Assembly: GCA_030278955.1 (NCBI GenBank)
Contig: JAOANR010000008.1
Location: forward strand, 39,626,148-39,690,147
Length of the DNA stretch: 64,000 nucleotides
Reading direction: 5' to 3'
Origin: Hygrophila difformis
Taxonomy: Eukaryota > Streptophyta > Magnoliopsida > Lamiales > Acanthaceae
Shown here: one piece after another, positions 56,167-64,000 of the stretch
Layout: every line of letters starts with the position of its first letter
Numbering within the stretch: the stretch's first letter is position 1
Position numbers and translations under genes: made by a program
The notes under the pieces: model-generated
What the model was told of the DNA's origin: nothing
What the model saw: only the letters and a program-made list of their open reading frames with translations
Database searches by the model: none

Positions 56167-56311
56167 AATAATTATATATTTTATATAATATATATACTTA
56201 TATTATATAAAATAATAAAAAATTATATTTTGAGTAATGAAAATGTATAATGATTTTATATCTATTCGAAAGAGTATGTATATGATAATATAATTAAGAG
56301 GTAATAATTAA

Positions 56312-56475
56312 AATAGGCCATCAGAATGAGTCATTTCCACTTTTTGGCCACGATATTTTGATTTAGGGAAAATAGCCATTAGAAGGATTTCGGGCCTGAA
56401 TTTAGGCCATTTGGCTGCAATTCGAGCTGCGATGGCCTAAAAGTGGAAATGACTCCTTCTGGTGGCCTATTTTAC
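56312..56475. mobile_element. Small foldback repeat (AAAATAGGCCA...)
   Basis: AAAATAGGCCATCAGAATGA at the left pairs with the inverted AAAATAGGCCACCAGAAGGA at the right. Both continue GTCATTTCCACTTTT. The interior repeats GGCC words. It shares vocabulary with the repeats at 22490 and 32720. It lies inside the Helitron. Confidence 0.7.
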
Positions 56476-57479
56476 TTTTTTTTGAATTATTTTTTACTTT
56501 TTTAATTAAAATAAATATACTCATTCCGTGCCATTATTTATGTCCTACTTTCTTTTTTTCTTGTTCCAATATTTTTTTATTTCCATTTTAAAAATAATTA
56601 AATATTAATTACCAAATATACCCATCATATCGCATTAATAAATAAATATATTAAACTTTTAATTTACTACCATTAATAATTCTCATCCAACCTACAACCA
56701 TATATCAGTAAATCACACATAAATAAATAAATTTAAATTGTAAATTCATTACAACCACATTATATAAATTCTTAAGCTACATTTTTTAACCCTAATATAT
56801 CCTTGTATTTAATACTAATTATCCCTACATAAAGTACCATATCCGAAAATTTGGGATACTTATAATAAAATATGTTTATTTTTTACTTTATAATTTATTT
56901 GTATATGTGTTTGTTTCACTTATTTTATAATATACTTGAATTAATATTTATTTTATTTCTTATATTACTCAATTCGTCACATTATTAGTGTTAAAAAAAG
57001 TAACTTAAAAATTTATATAATATGATGTAATGAGTTTACAATTTTAATTTATTTATTTATGTGTGATTTACTGATATGTGGTTGTAGGGTGGATTGTCCA
57101 ATACAAATCTAACGAATCAATGAAAATAATTATTAAAATAATACTTCCTCCGTATTTCAAAATTTTAACATTGCATGTTTTCACGCAATCCAATACACAT
57201 TTTAAAATAGTAATATCTCAAATTTTTATAAAATAAATAATTATAAAACTACGTGATTCGACGAATCTAAAAAGATTTCACTTGACTATGTTTTATCTTA
57301 TGTAACTGTGTTAAAAAGTCGAATCAAAATTACTCAATGAATAGTGTTAATTTTTTAAAACCGGAGGGAGTATTTTCATTTAATTTGAAATTTAAACTAA
57401 AATAAAACAAAATTTAAATATAAGTATTAAGCATAATATCAAAAATTCTCTCACAATTTGCTGAAAATTTCATTCCTGA

Positions 57480-59405
57480 AAATCTTATTGGTAGGGCTAG
57501 TATAGTACTATCTTTAAAAATATCTGAATTGAAGTGGTGCAGTTCATATTTGATTGTAGATCTTCAAAATCAATACCAGCCTTACTGTCACCTACATCAA
57601 GTATCCATTTTGCAAATTTTCTGTCATATATAAATTTTATTGTAAATAACATTTCTTGTGGTATCTTGAGTTAATCATTCTTAATTGCATATTAATACTT
57701 TGAGTCTAATATTGCTAGTGACACGAAATATTGCAACATAAATGTTTATGGCTAAAAACTGGTTTTGGAAGATAAGGTTTAATATTCTTTAAAGATTGAC
57801 ATTGACTTTTGTTTATAATCATAGCAAAACAAACTATAAGTTGAAATTTTCTCATCTGAAATCGAATGAGTAATTTGGTTAAATCAGATAGGCTCATAAT
57901 CATTTTACCAATCAAAATTTTTTTACTTTCATGATTTCCCGAGAATTAATTTAACCTCAATAATATGGTTCCGCATCTTGGTTACTATTAACCTACTTAC
58001 ATTGCATACTTTATTTGATGGATCTATATTCCTAATAAGCATAACTATGCAACCCTAATTCATCTATATTTCATCATTCAGTAATCCATTACAAATGATC
58101 GTGTTTAGATATTCCAGTGAGAATAATTCATTGTCGTTATCTATGTTTTCGTCATCTTGACAAATATTGTTACAACTGATATATACATTTTCATTTGCAG
58201 ACATACGTTTTTCTATGATGTAATCATTGATCGTATCAACAATCTCATTGGTAGGGATTAGTATAGCAATATCTTTAGAAATATCTGTATTTGAAGTGTT
58301 GCAGTTTGTATTTGTATAAGTACTCTCAACAGTTGCTGCTATAGGATCTCCCGTAGAGTTGAAAAAATAATCATCTATAAATGTCACATCTAATTGTACA
58401 TCCTAAAGAGCGATACCAGATTTACAAATTACCATCACCTACATGAAGAATTAATTGTGCAAATTTATGTCATATATAATTTCCATTGTAAATAATATTT
58501 CTTGGAGTATCTTGGGTTAACCCATCTTAATGACATATTAATACTTCGAGTTCCCTCTTTCCATTGATAAGACATATTGCAGCGCATCACTAACATGGGG
58601 GTAAAAACTTATTTTTGAAGATAGAGTCCAACCTTTTTTAAATATTGACATTGACTTTTTTTAATCATAGTAAAACAAACTGCGAGTGTGACTTTTTCCT
58701 CTGAAATCGAATGAGGAATTTGGTTAATTCAAACGGGCTCATAATCATTCTACCAATTAATAATTTTCATCCCAAATAATGAGTTTTATTTTAATGAGAA
58801 GAGAGATTAAATAATTTTATGGGATAAGTCTTTTACATGTAGAATTCTCGTCACAATCTAGTGGAATACCAAATCTACAATGTGCAGTCCTACCCATTGG
58901 AAGGAATAGGGATGCTATTCCACTGTATGCTACATGCAACATAATATCACTTCTCCCACGAAGGGCTAAAAATAATGTTTTCCAAATAAATTATCGATAA
59001 ATGTCTTATCAGTTCCACCACATAAAGAAAAAAGAATCAACCTTCATCACTATCAACTACATACATTATTTTATTATAAACATTCATCTGCTCATTAATC
59101 AACAATGGTAATAGCTTAGCATGATCTGCCTTCATTTATTCCTTATTATAATATGTCTCTTCTAGTATCTATAGATTATCTGTTTCAGACGTTAAAACTT
59201 CATTCAATACCGGCATTCCGGAGAAAATTTTCAAATTTATAGAATTTCTAGCAAATATCCTTTCAATTTCTAACAAAGCTAGATTTATATTTGTTCTTCT
59301 GTCAATTGCAAATCTGTTAAAATATAGATTAATGAAGTATTTCTTAAAAAATAGATTAAAAAAATTAAATTTTTCTTCTTTATTTACTGATGGATCTATT
59401 CGCAC
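57480..59405 (-). pseudogene. Helitron helicase remnant (Pif1-like), with internal duplication
   Basis: Minus-strand blocks appear in order. About 59290-59180 has LALLEIERIF and SLKIF/MPVLNE-type text from the linker before the helicase. 58387-58064 has DIAILIPTNEIVDTINDYII and the FSLEYLN motif. About 58030-57950 has RLIVTKMRNHIIEVKLI. 57880-57760 has RKFQLIVCFAMIINKSQCQS then LKNIKPYLPKPVFSH, which is Pif1 motif VI. A block of about 480 bases at 57480-57960 is related to 58248-58770, so the C-terminal part was duplicated. The Walker A region and the Rep nuclease domain are not found. Confidence 0.83.
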
Positions 59406-60540
59406 CCCAATAGCACTTCATACACCTGATTCTTTTATTTATAATATGCTTTACGAAAATAACTAATTTACTCTAAACGAATTATCCATAAAATATGAAT
59501 TTTCGTAATTCTCTTAATAATTATAATTTTTTGGTATTATTTTTAGTATAATAAAACATAAATAGGACTTATATTATTTAGTATATATTTATATTTATGT
59601 ACAATTAGAATGATATAATTATAAAACATATTTTTGAATGATTAGCAACTATATAATTGTATATTACTTTTAAGAGAAGTGGCATATTTTTGTAAAAATA
59701 TGGCCTAGATATACATTAATTAATATATACAAATTTTTACATATATTCATTAATGTATATCTTTTAATAATATAAATTCCATATATACACTGCGAATTTC
59801 ATATAAATTTAAATTTTCAAATCTTTAAAAACTGAAGATTGTGATTTCATGTACACATTAATATATCTTTAGATGCGCAATGTACATTTTGATTACATCA
59901 TTTACCACACAAAAAAATATAAACAAAATTGGGACTAAACCTACACAAAATTACCGACATTACAATATGATCACCATATTGAAATATAAACGCAACAATT
60001 TTTAGTTGCCAGTGCAGAACCTCGTCCTAATAATCCTATGATGCAAAAACTGAACATACCTATTCATGTCATAATAATTATATGGTGTAAAAACTCAAAA
60101 TCTATAAATAACTAATAAATGTAGCATTAAAATCCTAAATAAATAAAATAAAAAATACAAAATAATGAAATCTAAAATAGATAAAAAAAAATAGTAAATC
60201 CAAAATAGATAAAATAAAAATTTAATTTTATCTTTCAAATCTTTTTAAAAGTGAATATATAAATCTCTAATGATTAAATAAATAAATGCAACAATCTAAA
60301 ATTAGTAAATTTTAAAATGCAAAATTTTAAATTCCAAATCTTTCAAATATATTTAAAAATGAAGATTGTGGGAATTCCATATAAATTGAAAATTAAAAAT
60401 TCCATATATTTCAAAAAATGAAAATCTATAATGAATAAATAAATAAATGCGAAAATCTAAAATTAATAAATTAGAAAATGCAAAAATCTGTAAAAATTAG
60501 AAATTTGAAATGGAGACACCACATTAAATTTAGGATGGGT
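59406..60540. other. Very A/T-rich Helitron interior
   Basis: No frame or motif is supported here. It is presumably decayed coding and leader sequence of the Helitron. Many short words such as CAAATCTTTTTAAAA and ATAAATAAATGC recur. Confidence 0.4.
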
Positions 60541-60758
60541 TGTTCACTAATGCTTTAATATATATATAGATAACTGCATTAGGCTTTATAAGGAAACTAA
60601 ACTGTCTCTCGAAAATGTCAAAATGTTTATCTAAGGAAACTTTAACTAGGATCCTCCATGGTGGGATAAAAATAATATCGAAGCTACTCTACATGTAAAA
60701 GAAAATATAAATATGAGTATGTTCAATACAAACTCATCTTAATGAACTAGTACTCCAC

Positions 60759-60773
60759 CCGTGCATCGCACGG
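60759..60773 (-). promoter_or_regulatory. 3' terminal hairpin of the second Helitron
   Basis: CCGTGCGATGCACGG, a 6-bp perfect stem with a 3-base loop, 8 bases before CTAG. Confidence 0.82.
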
Positions 60774-62254
60774 CTTCATATTTTAATAGTTATATTTAAT
60801 TTTTATAATGATATAGCAGTAATTTTTAATATTAAAACACTATGAGAAAATTATATTAACTTAAAAAATATATTACGGGGTGTTTGACAAAACAATTATT
60901 TTGAATCAGCTCAGAAACATAATAGCTTTCTTAAAGAGAGAAAATAATTTCAAATAATGTTCAATCAGCTCTTTTTGAATCCGTTGTAAGGTGTAGCGTT
61001 TTGAATTTAAGCTTATTGTAAGCAACAAATTTACTCAAAAGATTCACGTAATCAATTAACAGTTGATATAATTAATTAATTACTCATGTAATCAATTAAC
61101 TAATATTTAATTGTCAAACGGGTCCTACACATTTTGCAAAGTTCTTTGTACACAACATTTGTAATGCATGCTTTCTCATAATCGCCATTCTCACATAGCA
61201 AAATTTTCAAGCCTTTCCGATTTGTCACTCAAGAAATTATTACGCACAACTGACCAATGCTGAAAACTCATTTTATCTCAAAAATAATCTAAGAGAAGAT
61301 AGTGATTGTCCTTTGACTTTTATTAGTTTTCATTGCATATGAAATTATGATAGGGAATTGTTTTTAAATGGAAAACTTACATTTCAAGGTGTCAATGATA
61401 TTCTTGGTATGAGGACTACGTTACCCGTTTTCCGACCATTCATGACTTTGGCTTCCAATATATGATTCCCAAGCCTGGTTATTATTAATTGAGTGCTTGC
61501 ACAACTGATCTATACTCCGAAAAGGTATTACGTGAGTGCCAACCTTCAAAAATAGTTAATGTTGGGAAGACCAAAGAACATTAGGCTATTTAGGAATTCG
61601 GGTTTATAGACATCATAAAGCAAGGAAGACTGTGAGATAGATATGCAAGCCTTATCTGAGTTGAAATACTGGCGATCTTCGCTCGTGTTCATTAAGAATA
61701 TATATAATGATTAATTAAATCAACCACGTTAATCGTTAGTGCAAAAATAAACCTTCCAAATAAATGTCTTCCCAATATCTCCCAATCATATACAAAGAAC
61801 ATTCCACCAATATTAGATTCAAGTGTAGCTAAGACTTCATTATGAACACTTCTTTGCTCATCTGCGGATTTTTGCAAGAACTCACAGTACGCATCGGAAA
61901 GATAATTGTGATCATAGTGAAGTTCATTCCAAATCAATCTATTTTTATTCATAGGAATATTATTCCCTGTTGGAAACAACATTGTCGAAAAATCACCTAA
62001 ACTCCAACCTAAACTATGCAACAACTTATCAATCTCTAATAATGTACAAATTTTAACTTCTTCCTAAGTAAAGACTAAATATGTGATAAAACAATAGTAA
62101 TTAATCAACTATTATTAGAATTCTATATCTAGATAATTTTTTTTTTTAAAAAAATAGTAACTAATCAACTACTATGGAATAAATAATTAAAAAAATAAAA
62201 TTGCATACCTGGATGATCCAAAAAAGCTCGTTGATTGTACAAATTATGGAATAA

Positions 62255-63677
62255 GTACCCAAATAGTCCTGTAAGTTTTACTATTATCCAATTTGGTCCA
62301 TAAAATATTTGATTATTTCAAATGGTCCTGTAATTTTATATGTTAGCCGAAAGTCCCAATGCATTTTTAATATTCAATTTTAGACCCATAACTAAAATTA
62401 TTCACTTTTATCCCAAAAGCTTTTTATTTTTTGAAACGTTTTCGGGGTAAATGTGAACAATATAAATGTTGAGGGACCTAAAATTGAAAATTAAATGTAT
62501 TTAGGACTATTTCGGCCAAAATGTAAAAGTTATAGGACCATTTGGGATAATCAAATACTTTATGGACTAAATTGAATAATAGTAAAACTTACATGACTAT
62601 TTGGAAGAAAGGACAAATAGGTCCTTTTTCTTTTACAAAAATTTAAATCAGTCCTTTTTTTATTTTATTACCAAAATAGCCCGCTACAAATGCTAATTAT
62701 GTCCAAATCAGTCCCTTGTTCACTAATTATGCTCTAATTGCTGACGTGGCAAGTGTTTAAATTTAAACCTGACACGTGGACATAATATTAGGCCTTTTTC
62801 TTTTATCTTTTGTCAATTCAGTTATAAACTTTTATTTGGTTCTATTTAGTCCTCTACCCAAATCAATCATTTTTAAATTAACTGGTCTCCAACCTTTCAA
62901 ATTATTTCATTTCAGGCATAAAACCTTAAATTTTTTTATTACTACTAATCCATTTATCAAATAAATGCCAACATACTTCCGTAAATAAAATTAAACACCA
63001 AACCTCATACATTAGGTTTGACTACCTTGTTACCGAGTTTTTCAAGATCCAGGATTTTACGGACTCTCTCTAACCATCCGACCGTAACCGATGGTTCATT
63101 GGTTCTGGTTTTCTTCAGCAACAATTAAGACAATCATACTTTGTTTCCTACCTTAAAACGTAGTAAATGAATTAATTTTAATTTTTGTGTAAATGATTTA
63201 ATTTTACTTTTTGGAGGTTTTGAATGCAGGAAGCATGAACAATAAAACCCAATGTATGAGGTTTGGTGTTTAATTTTATTTACGCAAGTATGTTGGACAT
63301 TTATTTGATAAATGAATTAGTAATAATAAAAAATTTAAGGTTTTGGCCCTGAAATAAAGTAACTTGAAAGGATGAATGCCAATTAATATAAAAATGACTG
63401 ATTTGGGTAGAGGACTAAATGAACCAAAATAAAAATTTAGGACTGAATTGGCAAAACATAAAAGAAAATGGACTAATATGATGTACACGTGTCAGATTTA
63501 AATTTAAACCCTTGTCACGTCAGTAATTAGAGCATAATTAGTGAACAAATGACTGATTTGGACATAATTAGTATTTGTAGCGGACTGTTTTGGTTATAAA
63601 ATAGAAAAAGGACTGGTTTGAATTTTTGGAAAAGAAAAATGACCTATTTAGCATTTTTTTCCATGACTATTTGGTAC
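62255..63677. mobile_element. Outer foldback element, interrupted near its right end
   Basis: The left arm 62255-62356 (GTACCCAAATAGTCCTGTAA onward) pairs with the right arm 62505-62604 (inverted: AAATAGTCATGTAAGTTTTA onward). The last bases of the right terminus (GGTAC) are displaced to 63673-63677 by the inner insertion. The loop carries a phrase-like run (GGGACCTAAAATTGAAAATT). It sits inside the helicase gene of the second Helitron. Confidence 0.75.
62605..63661. mobile_element. Inner foldback element with long inverted arms
   Basis: Arms of about 400 bases (62605-63012 and 63240-63661) pair almost throughout, for example CTAATTATGTCCAAATCAGTC with its complement near 63555. The spacer is about 230 bases. 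CATGACTATTTGG is found on both sides (62592-62604 and 63662-63674), a 13-base direct repeat that may include a 9-11 bp target duplication. This would fit a Mutator-type foldback; the class is not certain. It inserted into the right arm of the outer element. Confidence 0.8.
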
Positions 63678-64000
63678 AAAATATCATTTGATAATTGGAT
63701 CCATCATCTATCCCAAACCTTTTCAGGCATAGTAAGGGAATCAAATGCTAACAATATTGCAAAAAGATTTCTTAAGGAATGTATCGATGCCCATTAAATT
63801 GCTTCATTGATTTCACCAATACATTCAGTATCATCATCCTAACCATCCAAAAAAATAGCAAGCATCTCGAAATAAATTATATTGAATTCTATTTATGGAT
63901 CAGAATGTTATATCTAGAACTTTTATAAAAACTGGTGGTAACCTAATCATGACCGTTGTTTATATATTTGAAAATAATATTTGATTGGTGACTGATTGCA

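Larger units (their letters stand above)
56137..60570 (-). mobile_element. Complete but decayed autonomous-type Helitron, 4434 bp
   Basis: On the minus strand it starts TCTATATATATATTAAAGCA at 60570 and ends CTAG at 56140-56137. The end is preceded by an 8-bp perfect stem (CCCGTCGA, loop GTT, TCGACGGG, 56166-56148) and TTACTTA. It lies between A (56136) and T (60571) on the plus strand, the Helitron AT target. Inside are remnants of the Helitron helicase on the same strand. Helitrons move by rolling-circle replication and make no target duplication. Stops and duplications show it is inactive. Confidence 0.88.
61150..63870 (-). pseudogene. Helicase gene remnant of the second Helitron, split by foldback insertions
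   Basis: Minus-strand blocks in order: 63860-63695 reads DDDTECIGEINEAI, a stop, then WASIHSLRNLFAILLAFDSL and TMPEKVWD. After the insertions, 62040-61700 reads NKNRLIWNELHYDHNYLSD, ADEQRSVHNEV and GGMFFVYD, where Walker A should follow but is garbled. 61480-61395 reads LEAKVMNGRKTGNVVLIPRI then SLTP, and about 61290-61330 has a KVKGQSLSS trace of motif VI. These match successive parts of Helitron Rep-helicase proteins. Stops and shifts are frequent. Confidence 0.82.
60747..64000 (-). mobile_element. Second decayed Helitron, 5' part beyond the window
   Basis: The minus strand ends CTAG at 60750-60747, preceded by a 6-bp stem (CCGTGC, loop GAT, GCACGG, 60773-60759) and GGTGGAGTA, with T as the next base. 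CCGTGCGATGCACGG is a frequent plant Helitron 3' hairpin. Helitron helicase remnants lie upstream on the same strand to at least 63870. The 5' TC end is not in the window. Two foldback elements are inserted at 62255-63677. Confidence 0.8.

Overview
This window comes from a plant nuclear genome, almost certainly a flowering plant. It has intron-bearing genes with GT..AG junctions, Ty3/gypsy retrotransposons with Met-tRNA primer sites, an endogenous pararetrovirus, a Mutator-like element (MULE), hAT and CACTA miniature elements, and Helitrons. No intact host gene is visible. What remains of host genes is split or fragmentary, so this is an accessory, repeat-built stretch. All calls were made by reading the sequence; no database was searched. 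Layout: 309-463 is an exon-like stretch of an unrecognised host gene. It is cut at 463 by a large chromodomain-type Ty3/gypsy element (464-22391), and the same frame resumes at 22392-22414. The 5' LTR of that element holds an exact 500-N gap and at least 4.5 kb of foreign non-coding DNA with an array of nested palindromes. Its internal region holds a second, younger, gag-only LTR element (7722-16032) with a perfect AGGCA target duplication and composite LTRs. From 22.4 to 26.3 kb there are minus-strand fragments of an RRM RNA-binding protein gene and a V-ATPase subunit B gene. From 26.9 to 32.7 kb there is a minus-strand endogenous pararetrovirus (coiled-coil ORF, coat protein, movement protein, protease, RT, RNase H) carrying stops, shifts and a 182-bp CACTA-type MITE. 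From 32.9 to 38.6 kb there are plus-strand fragments of a PRXL2/AAED1-like gene, unidentified exon-like pieces and a DUF1749 hydrolase gene. A 2.7-kb solo LTR (TSD TTACT) sits in the last of these. A Helitron-type 3' terminus follows at 39856. Two hAT MITEs with 8-bp duplications lie at 39991-40554 and 41432-41891. The most interesting unit is 43057-54344, an 11.3-kb MULE with a 9-bp TSD (GGTTTCCAG), itself nested in a hAT-like element (about 42311-55104). It carries a FAR1/MuDR-type transposase gene, a multi-exon Ulp1 (C48) peptidase-like gene and at least two further genes that I cannot name. Its non-coding parts are filled with tens of copies of a short motif, TTTTCAGCGATG or its complement, which I did not see in any exon. 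The closest published parallel I know is the VANDAL MULE group, in which an element-encoded anti-silencing protein (VANC) binds short motifs in the element's non-coding DNA. Shared function here is inference only. From 56.1 kb to the end there are two decayed autonomous Helitrons in the same minus orientation. The first is complete from TC to CTAG (60570 to 56137). The second has its 3' end at 60747 and runs out of the window; its helicase gene is interrupted by two nested foldback elements.
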